From: Streptomyces sp. P9-A4
GTDB taxonomy: Bacteria > Actinomycetota > Actinomycetes > Streptomycetales > Streptomycetaceae
Length of the DNA stretch: 64,000 nt
NCBI RefSeq assembly: GCF_036634195.1
Contig: NZ_JAZIFY010000002.1
Location: 496,001 to 560,000 of the forward strand
Reading direction: 5' to 3'
Shown: positions 16,334 to 23,367 of the stretch, piece by piece
Position numbering within the stretch: position 1 is the first letter of the stretch
Layout of the letters: the number at the start of each line of letters is the position of its first letter
The notes under the pieces: generated by a model
The model's database searches: none
What the model was told of the DNA's origin: nothing
The model's input: only the letters and a program-made list of their open reading frames with translations
Position numbers and translations under genes: made by a program

Positions 16334-17848
16334 TCAGTCCCGCAGCCGGTCGAGGACGGCACGCATCGCCCGTTCCACGGCCTCGCGGGACTCCTCGGTG
16401 CGGTCGGTCACCTCGAAGCCGTGGTGGCCGTTCGGCACGTCGACGATCTCGACGTCGGTGCCGTGCTTCACGGCGGCGGTCAGGAACTCCTCGACCGTCG
16501 CCGTGAAGGCCGGGTGTTCGCGTCCGGCCCGGGTCAGCACGACCGGCGGCCCGGCCGCCGGGCCGAGCGCCGCCACCGGCCGGAAGCGGGACTCCACCGT
16601 CCGCCAGCCGGGCAGTGGCGCCAGGGCGGGGTAGGTCGCGGCCAGGCACCGCAGCCACGGCGGGGGCGCGGCCAGCCAGTCCGCCGCGAGCAGCCCGCCC
16701 GTGGAGAAGAACCAGAGCGCGATCCGGTCCCCGTCGACCCGCGGGTCGGCGCGCACCAGCGCGACGGCCTCGGCCAGGTCCTCGGCGGCGAGCGGGTAGT
16801 CCGCGAGACCGTGCAGCCGGTGGTCCAGGGTCACACCGACCACGCCCAGGCTCGCCGCGTAGCGGCCGTACCCGAGGAAGAACGGGGTGTCGCGCGGGGT
16901 GGGCCGCTGGTCGGGGGCGACGGGCCCGCCGTGCACGAAGACCACGGCGGGCCGGGGCCGGTCGCCGGCCGGCAGATGGAGATCGACCCTGCCCCGGCGT
17001 TCCCTGCGCCCTTCGGGCACGTCGAGGAGGAACGGCAGGTCGTGCGCGGGCCGCTCGTGCACCTCCTCCGGTGCGTTCACCCGGTGCCCCTCCCCGGCCG
17101 CCGCGCGCAGCAGCGCCCCGGCGAGGACGACGGGGGCCGAGAGCATCGGCCAGTGGCCGGTGTCGACTTCGAGGAAGCGCACCCGGTCCTCGGCGAGCGC
17201 GAGGAACTGCGGCGGCCCCGATTCGACCAGCATCCGCACCAGGTCGACGCTGCCCCCGTTTCCGGTGCACAGGATGCCCGTGGACGGCAGCGCGGCCGCC
17301 GCACCGGTCAGCCGGAGCGGCCCGGTGAGCGTGCCGGCCGGCTGGGGCACGGCGAGGCGCACCAGCCGTTCCAGCGCCTCGGCCGGAACCCCTTCGGTAC
17401 TGCCCCAGCGCGCCCAGCCGCCCGGCTGCGGCGGCGCGACCGACGCGATGTCCTCGCCGCTGCGGGCCGCCTCGGCCAGTCGTGCGCGGACCTCGGGGTC
17501 GGGTGCGGAGTCCACCCAGGCCGCGCCGTTCTCGGGGAGGGCCGTGTCGATCGAGACGATCCGGGCGACGCGGCCGGCGCGCCGGTCGGCGGCGCCGAAC
17601 ACCGGGAACAGGCCGTAGCCGTGCCCCACGAGGACCACCTCGGGTGCGTCGATCCCGTCGACCAGCCGCGCGAGGTACTCGACGTGCGTCTCCAGATCGG
17701 CACCGGCACCGGTTTCGTCCCTCCGCTCTCCGAGACCGGGCAGGGTCACCGGGTACGCCTCGGCTCCCGCCTCCCGCAGCAGGGCGGCCACCTCCTCCCA
17801 CACCCAGCCTCCGGTGAAGGGGCCCGGCACCAGCACGAACGCCGTCAT
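16334..17848 (-). CDS. Two-domain alpha/beta hydrolase
   Basis: 504 residues with two alpha/beta hydrolase folds in tandem. Domain 1 (about 1-250) starts FVLVPGPFTGGWVW and has the elbow VGHGYG, in which position 77 is Gly instead of the nucleophilic Ser; its His is near DTGHWPM. Domain 2 (about 265-504) has the oxyanion stretch VVFVHGG, the elbow LWFFSTGG with Ser382, and the His near NGHHGFEV. Domain 1 therefore looks catalytically dead while domain 2 may hydrolyse an ester or amide. The gene is divergent from a MerR regulator and has a MerR-type promoter with a 19-base spacer 33 bases upstream of the ATG, so induction by that regulator is likely. Confidence 0.85.
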   Translation of the reverse strand: MTAFVLVPGPFTGGWVWEEVAALLREAGAEAYPVTLPGLGERRDETGAGADLETHVEYLARLVDGIDAPEVVLVGHGYGLFPVFGAADRRAGRVARIVSIDTALPENGAAWVDSAPDPEVRARLAEAARSGEDIASVAPPQPGGWARWGSTEGVPAEALERLVRLAVPQPAGTLTGPLRLTGAAAALPSTGILCTGNGGSVDLVRMLVESGPPQFLALAEDRVRFLEVDTGHWPMLSAPVVLAGALLRAAAGEGHRVNAPEEVHERPAHDLPFLLDVPEGRRERRGRVDLHLPAGDRPRPAVVFVHGGPVAPDQRPTPRDTPFFLGYGRYAASLGVVGVTLDHRLHGLADYPLAAEDLAEAVALVRADPRVDGDRIALWFFSTGGLLAADWLAAPPPWLRCLAATYPALAPLPGWRTVESRFRPVAALGPAAGPPVVLTRAGREHPAFTATVEEFLTAAVKHGTDVEIVDVPNGHHGFEVTDRTEESREAVERAMRAVLDRLRD

Positions 17849-17887
17849 GGTCGTCTCCTCGGCACATCAGTGGGTCGCTGTGCCGCC

Positions 17888-17918
17888 ACGCTAGGAACTC
17901 CCCCTGCGGGAGATTCAA
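17888..17918 (-). promoter_or_regulatory. MerR-type promoter with 19-base spacer and internal dyad
   Basis: On the minus strand TTGAAT (17918-17913) and TAGCGT (17893-17888) are separated by 19 bases. Within that spacer sits the dyad CTCCC-GCAGG-GGGAG (17912-17898). An overlong spacer filled with the operator is the hallmark of MerR-activated promoters. It points to the two-domain hydrolase and lies beside the divergent MerR gene. Confidence 0.65.
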
Positions 17919-18035
17919 GTCCGGGAGGGGAACGGTCTCGGGGCCGCACGGCGGGGCAGGCCGTGCCGCACACTGAAGTCGACCACCAGAGACGTACGCG
18001 GGGTTCCGGGCGGGCCCCTGAGGGGGGCTCACGTC

Positions 18036-18959
18036 GTGTCGACCGACGGGCTGTGGAGCATCGGGGAGCTCGCCGAACGCGCGGGGACCACCGTGAAGAC
18101 CGTGCGCTACTACTCCGACCGGGGACTGCTGCCCGAGGCCGTGCGCAGCTCCGGCGGGCACCGCCGGTACGGCCCCGAGGCGCTCGACCGGCTCGTCCTC
18201 ATCCGCTCCCTGCGCTCCCTCGGACTGCCCGTCCCCGATGTCGAGCGGGTCCTCGACCGTGACGAGGCCCTGGAGGAGGTCGTGTCGGGCCGGTTGCGCG
18301 AGCTGGGCGGCCAACTGGCCGCGCTGCGCTGGCGCGAGGCGTCGCTGCGGCTGGTCCGGGACGCCCCGGCCGGGGAGCGGTCCGAGCGGCTGCGGCTGGT
18401 CGGCGCGGTGCCGCTGCCGCCCGACACGACGGCGCTTGCCCGGTTCTGGCGCCGTGTCCTGCCGGCCCGGCTGCCGGGCCGGGTGGTGACGGCGGTCCTG
18501 GACTCGGTGGTGCCGACGGCTCCGGCGGAGCCGACTCCCGCGCAGGTACTGGCCTTCGCGCGGCTGCACGACCTCGTCTCGGGCCGGCGCCTCGACGAGG
18601 CCGAGGTGCGGGCGGCGCGTCCGCTGCCGGACGGGGAGTACCGGCCGGACGTGCTGTACGAGGGGCTGGCGGAGGCGTACGAAGCGGCCTGGGACGCGGT
18701 ACGCGCCGGGCGGGGCCCGGCGGACGCGGGGGTCCTGGACGGCTTCGTCGCCGCCTACGCCCACGCGCTCGGGGTCCATGACACCCCGGCGTTCCGGCGC
18801 CGGCTGACCGGTCTGCTGGCGGCCCGGGAGGGTCCCCTGATCGTCCGCTACTGGAAGCTCGCCGACGCCCTGTTCGCCCCCGACGAGCCGGTCCTCGGCG
18901 TCCTCCACCACCAGCTCTCCACCGCGCTGCGGGCCGAGGTCCGGGAGCGCACGGCCTGA
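18036..18959 (+). CDS. MerR-family transcriptional regulator
   Basis: 307 residues. Residues 7-75 are a MerR HTH and wing: WSIGELAERAGTTVKTVRYYSDRGLLPE, SGGHRRYGPEALDRLVLIRSLRSLGL. A dimerisation helix follows (VLDRDEALEEVVSGRLRELGGQLAAL). The remaining 190 residues are a helical region without cysteine metal sites, so a metal sensor is unlikely and an organic ligand is more plausible. GTG 18036 is the likely start. It is divergent from the hydrolase gene, with the MerR-type promoter between them. Confidence 0.85.
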   Translation: MSTDGLWSIGELAERAGTTVKTVRYYSDRGLLPEAVRSSGGHRRYGPEALDRLVLIRSLRSLGLPVPDVERVLDRDEALEEVVSGRLRELGGQLAALRWREASLRLVRDAPAGERSERLRLVGAVPLPPDTTALARFWRRVLPARLPGRVVTAVLDSVVPTAPAEPTPAQVLAFARLHDLVSGRRLDEAEVRAARPLPDGEYRPDVLYEGLAEAYEAAWDAVRAGRGPADAGVLDGFVAAYAHALGVHDTPAFRRRLTGLLAAREGPLIVRYWKLADALFAPDEPVLGVLHHQLSTALRAEVRERTA

Positions 18960-18986
18960 CGCCGTCTCCCGCGCCGGTGTACGGGC

Positions 18987-19619
18987 CTACGCCTCCCGGG
19001 CGGCGCGCTGAGCCGCGCGGGCGGGCCGGGGTCCGGCCGCCGTGTGGAGGTGCTGGGCCCGGGGCCGGGCGGGCGGCGCGGCCCGCAGGGTGTCGGTGAG
19101 GGTGTAGCCGCAGGCCAGGGCCGTCCGGCAGGAGCCCTCGTTGCCGACGGCGTGCACGAGTTCCAGGGCGCGCCCCGCGAAGGGCCCTTCGTCGTGCGCC
19201 GCCCACCGGGTGACGAGCGTGAGGGCCCGGGTGGCGATCCCGCGCCCCCGTGCCTCGGGGGCCGTCCAGTAGCCGACGCGTACGGGTGCCGCGCCCGCGC
19301 CGGTGAGGGCGATGTGTCCGAGCGCCGGCGAAGGGCCCGTCGCGGTGTCCTCGGTGACGGCGAACGCCGCCCGGCGTCCGGCCGCCCACCCCTCGTTCTG
19401 GGCGTCCACCCAGGTACGCGCCTGCTCGGCGGTGTCCAGGTGGGTGGCGAGCCATGCGCGCAGCTGCGGGTCGCGGTGGTGGCGTACGAGCGTCCCGGCG
19501 TCCTCGTACGTCCACGGGCGGAGCAGCAGGGGGACGGTGGGGTGCGTTCGGCCGCCGTCACCCGCCCTGCGAGCCGTGCCTTCGGGGGATTCACGGAGGG
19601 TGACGTACGGAGGGCGCAT
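18987..19619 (-). CDS. GNAT-family N-acetyltransferase
   Basis: 210 residues. The RimJ/RimL-like GNAT fold is recognised from LLLRPWTYEDAGTLVRHHRDP at the start and the acetyl-CoA loop VGYWTAPEARGRGIATRALTLVTRWA (about residues 117-142), followed by ELVHAVGNEGSCRTALACGY. It should transfer an acetyl group to an amine, possibly a protein N-terminus or a small molecule. The C-terminal 35 residues are Ala/Arg/Pro rich and unlike the family. ATG 19619 is chosen; the frame is open upstream but without conserved sequence. It is transcribed toward the MerR gene, with 27 bases between stops. Confidence 0.85.
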   Translation of the reverse strand: MRPPYVTLRESPEGTARRAGDGGRTHPTVPLLLRPWTYEDAGTLVRHHRDPQLRAWLATHLDTAEQARTWVDAQNEGWAAGRRAAFAVTEDTATGPSPALGHIALTGAGAAPVRVGYWTAPEARGRGIATRALTLVTRWAAHDEGPFAGRALELVHAVGNEGSCRTALACGYTLTDTLRAAPPARPRAQHLHTAAGPRPARAAQRAAREA

Positions 19620-19765
19620 GACCGGACGGTACCCGTCCGCCCGGCGTCCGGCGCACCCGGGCGGGTGGAGATCGGCGGCAGGTGGGTGAACCGGCGCATG
19701 CGCCGTCACGAGGCGGGGATGGCGCGCACGACGCACGCTGGAGGCAGGACGAGGAGGTGGTGCCG

Positions 19766-20599
19766 GTGTCGGGGCCGAAGACCGGGGAGGCGATGGGAGC
19801 ACCGTGCTGGCTGAATCTGGCCGCACGGGATCTGGGCGCGGCGAAGGGCTTCTACGGGGCGGTGCTGGGCTGGACGTTCCGGCACGGTTCCCTGGGCGAG
19901 GCGTTCGCGGTGGCCGAGCGGGACGGCGTACCGGTGGCCGGGATCGCGGCGCTGGCCGCCGAGCCGGCGATGCCGGTGGCCTGGACGGTGTTCTTCGCCG
20001 TCGACGACGCCGATACGGCGGTCGCCCGGATCAGGGAGCGCGGCGGCACGGTCGGGGTGGGGCCGGTCGCCTTCCCGCCGGGCCGTGCGGCGCTCGCCAC
20101 CGATCTGGAGGGCGCGGCGTTCGGGGTGTGGGAGGGGGAGCTGATGTCGGGCTGGCACGTCGGTGAGCGGCAGGCGCCGGCCTGGCTGGAGCTGCACACG
20201 CGCAACGCGTTCGACGCGGCGGTGTTCTACGGCGGGGTGCTCCGCTGGGCGGACGGGAGTCCGGGCAGCTGCGAGGTCTCGTACGAGCACGACGCGGTGG
20301 TGCTGCGGCGCGAGGGCGAGGCCGTGGCCCGCCTGGACAGCGGTCCGGTCGAGTCCGCCTCGTCGACTCCGCAGACGAGGCCCCGGTGGCTCGTACGGTT
20401 CCGGGTGCGGGACCTGGCGGCGGCGAAGGCCTCGGTCGTGGAGCACGGCGGGGAGCTGGTCCCGGGCGGCGAGTGGGGCGGGGTACGCCCTCCGGCGGGC
20501 GAGGACGGACGCCGGGCGGTGGTGCGGGACCCGGACGGGGCCCTGTTCACGCTGGAGGCGGAGGACCTGGGCGCCGCGCCCGGCGGGGACGGGCCGTAG
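19766..20599 (+). CDS. Tandem VOC-domain protein (CFP30B-like)
   Basis: 277 residues with two VOC (glyoxalase/dioxygenase fold) modules, each starting with a strand and the helix pattern AA-FYG-VLGW (CWLNLAARDLGAAKGFYGAVLGW, then AWLELHTRNAFDAAVFYGGVLRW). The layout matches the mycobacterial 27-kDa antigen CFP30B group, whose function is unknown. GTG 19766 follows GAGGAGG by nine bases. Related two-domain copies are at 36185-36985 and 49523-50296. A strong hairpin follows the stop. Confidence 0.8.
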   Translation: MSGPKTGEAMGAPCWLNLAARDLGAAKGFYGAVLGWTFRHGSLGEAFAVAERDGVPVAGIAALAAEPAMPVAWTVFFAVDDADTAVARIRERGGTVGVGPVAFPPGRAALATDLEGAAFGVWEGELMSGWHVGERQAPAWLELHTRNAFDAAVFYGGVLRWADGSPGSCEVSYEHDAVVLRREGEAVARLDSGPVESASSTPQTRPRWLVRFRVRDLAAAKASVVEHGGELVPGGEWGGVRPPAGEDGRRAVVRDPDGALFTLEAEDLGAAPGGDGP

Positions 20600-20619
20600 G
20601 GCGGTCGCCGTACAGGCGA

Positions 20620-20660
20620 AGGGCCCCGCCCACCGCGTCTCGGCGGTGGGCGGGGCCCTT
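20620..20660. terminator. Strong bidirectional terminator hairpin
   Basis: AGGGCCCCGCCCACCGC (20620-20636) pairs perfectly with its complement at 20643-20659 around the loop GTCTCG. It lies between the convergent VOC and MFS genes and has a T-rich edge on the right. Confidence 0.85.
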
Positions 20661-20690
20661 TCCCTGGAGGACTCTCCGGAAGTCGGGCTC

Positions 20691-22157
20691 TCAGGCGGTG
20701 GCCTCGGACGCGGCCACCGGAGCGCTCCCGGCACCGGCACCGGCCGGGTCGCCCGCACCGGCCGCCGCGACCCGGGCCGGGATCAGGGCGGCGACGACGG
20801 CGGCGACCAGGCCGACCCCGCAGCCGATGAGCATGGCGACGCGGAAGCCGTCCTCGGAGGGCAGCGCGTGGCCGCCGAGGGTCGTGGTCATCTGGGCGAG
20901 GACGACACCGATCACGGCGGCGGACACGGAGGTGCCGATGGAGCGCATGAGGGTGTTGAAGCTGTTCGCGGAGGCGGTCTCCCGCAACGGGACGGCGCCC
21001 ATGATGAGGGCCGGCATGGCTCCGTAGGCGAGGCCGACGCCGGTGTTGCAGATGAGGGTCACGGCCAGCAGCCCCCAGGTGGAGCCCATCAGGGCGAGCG
21101 AGGAGCCGTATCCGGCGGCGATGACCAGGGCGCCGACGGAGAGCGTGACCTTGGGGCCGCGGGCGGCCGAGAGCTTGGCGCCGAGCGGCGCGAGAATCAT
21201 CATCATCAGGCCGGCCGGGGCCATCCACAGGCCCATGGCCATCATCGACTGGCCGAGTCCGTAGCCGGTGGCCTCGGGCAGCTGGAACAGCTGGGGGACG
21301 ACCAGGGACTGCGCGTACATGGCGAATCCGACGAGGACGGACGCCAGGTTGGTCATCAGGACGACCGGGCGGGCGGTGACGCGCAGGTCGACGAGGGGTT
21401 CGGGGGTACGGAGCTCCCAGCGGCCCCAGGCGAGCAGGACGACGACGGCGACGGCGAAGAGGCCGAGGGTGGTGGCGCTGCCCCAGCCCCAGGTGGCGCC
21501 CTTGGAGACGGCGAGCAGCAGGGCGACGAGTCCGATGCCGAGGCCGAGGGCTCCGGGGATGTCGAAGCGGCCCGTGGCGGGGGCGCGGTGGCCTGCGGGG
21601 GCGACGCGCCAGATCAGGATGCCGACGACGACGCTCAGGCCGGCGGCGACCCAGAAGAGCACGCGCCAGCTGGCGTTCTCGGCGACGGCGGCGGAGAAGG
21701 GCAGGCCGAGGGCGCCGCCGACGCCCATGGAGGCGCTCATCAGGGCGATGGAGCCGCCGAGCTTCTCGGGCGGCAGGATGTCGCGCAGCAGGCTGATGCC
21801 GAGGGGGACGACGCCCATGCCGAGGCCCTGGAGTCCGCGTCCGACGATCATCGGGACGACGGAGGAGGCGAGCGCGCAGACCACCGAGCCGGCGACGAGC
21901 GGGATGACGGAGACGAGCAGGACGCGCCGCTTGCCGAGGGTGTCGCCGAGCCGTCCCGCGACGGGGGTGGCGACGGCGCCCGCGAGCAGGGTGGCGGTGA
22001 TGACCCAGGACGCGTTGGACGCGGTGGTGTCGAGCAGCTTGGGCAAGTCGCCGATGAGCGGCACCACCAGTGTCTGCATGAGTGCGGCCACGATGCCCGC
22101 GAGCGCGAGGACGCCGACGACGCCTCCGGGTCGGGCGTCGGGCTTGGAGCCGTCCAC
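20691..22157 (-). CDS. MFS drug transporter (DHA2, 14 TM)
   Basis: 488 residues with about 14 hydrophobic helices. Motif A is GRLGDTLGKRRVLLVS (about residues 68-83); the antiporter motif C region is SMGVGGALGLPFSA. This places it in the DHA2 family of proton-driven multidrug exporters; substrate unknown. The GTG start at 22157 follows GGGAG. It is divergent from a MarR gene, with several palindromes in the shared 120-base promoter, so it should be repressed by that regulator and induced by its ligand. Confidence 0.9.
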   Translation of the reverse strand: MDGSKPDARPGGVVGVLALAGIVAALMQTLVVPLIGDLPKLLDTTASNASWVITATLLAGAVATPVAGRLGDTLGKRRVLLVSVIPLVAGSVVCALASSVVPMIVGRGLQGLGMGVVPLGISLLRDILPPEKLGGSIALMSASMGVGGALGLPFSAAVAENASWRVLFWVAAGLSVVVGILIWRVAPAGHRAPATGRFDIPGALGLGIGLVALLLAVSKGATWGWGSATTLGLFAVAVVVLLAWGRWELRTPEPLVDLRVTARPVVLMTNLASVLVGFAMYAQSLVVPQLFQLPEATGYGLGQSMMAMGLWMAPAGLMMMILAPLGAKLSAARGPKVTLSVGALVIAAGYGSSLALMGSTWGLLAVTLICNTGVGLAYGAMPALIMGAVPLRETASANSFNTLMRSIGTSVSAAVIGVVLAQMTTTLGGHALPSEDGFRVAMLIGCGVGLVAAVVAALIPARVAAAGAGDPAGAGAGSAPVAASEATA

Positions 22158-22199
22158 GGGTTCTCCCTCGGTACTTCTTCGGATTTTCGGAACTGTAGT

Positions 22200-22251
22200 G
22201 TGCATCATGCACATCGATTGCAGCATGCACAAGTTGTGCTGGATGCATGCA
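22200..22251. promoter_or_regulatory. MarR operator cluster between MFS and MarR genes
   Basis: Two perfect 13-base palindromes are present: GTGCATCATGCAC (22200-22212) and GCACAAGTTGTGC (22227-22239), centres 27 bases apart. A related TGCAGCATGCA (22219-22229) and TGCATGCA (22244-22251) lie between or beside them. The local A+T rise marks the divergent promoter. Confidence 0.65.
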
Positions 22252-22277
22252 CTCCGGCGACAGGAGAGAATGGACAC

Positions 22278-22733
22278 ATGGACAAGCCCACCCACCTGGT
22301 CGAGTTCGAGAGCATGCTGATCGGACGGCACACACACCTGTACGGGCCGCGCTCCCGGGCGGCCGGCGGCCACCTCGACCGCAGCGCGTACGTCCTGCTC
22401 ACCCGCATCCGGATGCACGGGCCGATGTCCATCGGACAGCTCAGCGAGGCCTTCGGCCTCGACGCCTCCACCCTCAACCGGCAGACGGCGGCGATGCTGC
22501 GCGCCGGAGTCGTGGAGCGCATCCCCGACCCGGACGGCGGGATCGCCCGCAAGTTCCGCATCACGGACGAGGGCGAGCGCCGCCTGGAAGCCGACCGGAC
22601 CTCGAACATCGAAGGCCTGGAACGGGTGATGGAGCACTGGTCCCCCGAGGACGTGGCCCACTTCGCCGCCTACCTGGAACGCTTCAACCGGGACATCGAA
22701 CGCCTGGAGGGCCGCCCCTGGCCCCGGCCGTGA
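22278..22733 (+). CDS. MarR-family transcriptional regulator
   Basis: 151 residues. The winged helix spans about residues 30-105: RSAYVLLTRIRMHGPMSIGQLSEAFGLDASTLNRQTAAMLRAGVVERIPDPDGG, with wing and ITDEGERRL as in MarR proteins. A C-terminal helix provides dimerisation (EDVAHFAAYLERFNRDIERL). ATG 22278 has CAGGAGAG at a normal distance. It almost certainly controls the divergent MFS exporter and itself. Confidence 0.9.
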   Translation: MDKPTHLVEFESMLIGRHTHLYGPRSRAAGGHLDRSAYVLLTRIRMHGPMSIGQLSEAFGLDASTLNRQTAAMLRAGVVERIPDPDGGIARKFRITDEGERRLEADRTSNIEGLERVMEHWSPEDVAHFAAYLERFNRDIERLEGRPWPRP

Positions 22734-22750
22734 CCCACCCCGTCAGGCGT

Positions 22751-22780
22751 GGCGCGGCGCCACCTCCCAGGCGCCGCGCC
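22751..22780. terminator. Terminator hairpin between MarR and YrdB-like genes
   Basis: GGCGCGGCGCC (22751-22761) and GGCGCCGCGCC (22770-22780) form a perfect 11-base stem with an 8-base loop between two convergent genes. Confidence 0.75.
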
Positions 22781-22791
22781 GACCGAACCCC

Positions 22792-23160
22792 TCAGGCGCC
22801 CCGCCGCATCGCCGCCCGCCGGTCCGTCGCCGCCAAGGCCGTGTTGACCAGCGCCACCGCCGCGAACGTCACCGCCCACCCCGGTCGGTCCAGAGCGTAG
22901 AGCGCGAGTGCCGCCGCGCCGAAGACCAGGGCCTTCACCGCCAGGACTGCCGCCAGCGACACTTGGAACCGCGCCTTCGGGGCGGCGAACAGGCCCCAGA
23001 CGACGGCCGCCAGCGCGGGCGCGGCTGCCGCCAGCAGGAGTCGTAGCGCCGTGTTCTCCGCGCTCTCCCAGCCCCACCAGGCCAGCACCGCCAGGGCCGC
23101 GAGCTCCAGCAGGAACGCCAGCCCTTCGTTGAACACGCTCAGCGGGGCGGGCAGCTTCAT
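22792..23160 (-). CDS. YrdB-like (DUF2568) membrane protein
   Basis: 122 residues with four hydrophobic helices: near residues 10-32, 40-58, 65-88 and 95-115. The stretch VVWGLFAAPKARF after helix 2 and the closing ALVNTAL are features of the YrdB/DUF2568 family of small integral membrane proteins of unknown function. ATG 23160 is preferred because GAGAGG lies just upstream; ATG 23181 would add seven residues. It converges on the MarR gene. I see no partner that would indicate its role. Confidence 0.7.
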   Translation of the reverse strand: MKLPAPLSVFNEGLAFLLELAALAVLAWWGWESAENTALRLLLAAAAPALAAVVWGLFAAPKARFQVSLAAVLAVKALVFGAAALALYALDRPGWAVTFAAVALVNTALAATDRRAAMRRGA

Positions 23161-23275
23161 CGGGAACCTCTCGACGTCCATCGCACACGCGGGCCGCCCC
23201 GAGCGTAGACGCCGCTTCCGTCAGAAGTCTTTACCTCCGGGTCCCGGCAGCGGTAACTTCCGCCCGACGCAAGAC

Positions 23276-23291
23276 GTTTCAGAAACTTTCC
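23276..23291 (+). promoter_or_regulatory. Palindromic element in the amylase promoter
   Basis: GTTTCAGAAAC (23276-23286) is a perfect palindrome around a central A, overlapping GAAACTTTCC (23282-23291). The same ten bases GAAACTTTCC occur in the cellulase promoter at 55974-55983. It lies about 80 bases before the amylase start, consistent with a carbon-source operator. Confidence 0.4.
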
Positions 23292-23367
23292 GACTGTGTT
23301 TCCAACGGCGCCGATCCCCGTCCCCCCAACCGGCCCGTACGGAACGCGCCTCCGCCTGGAGCATCAG

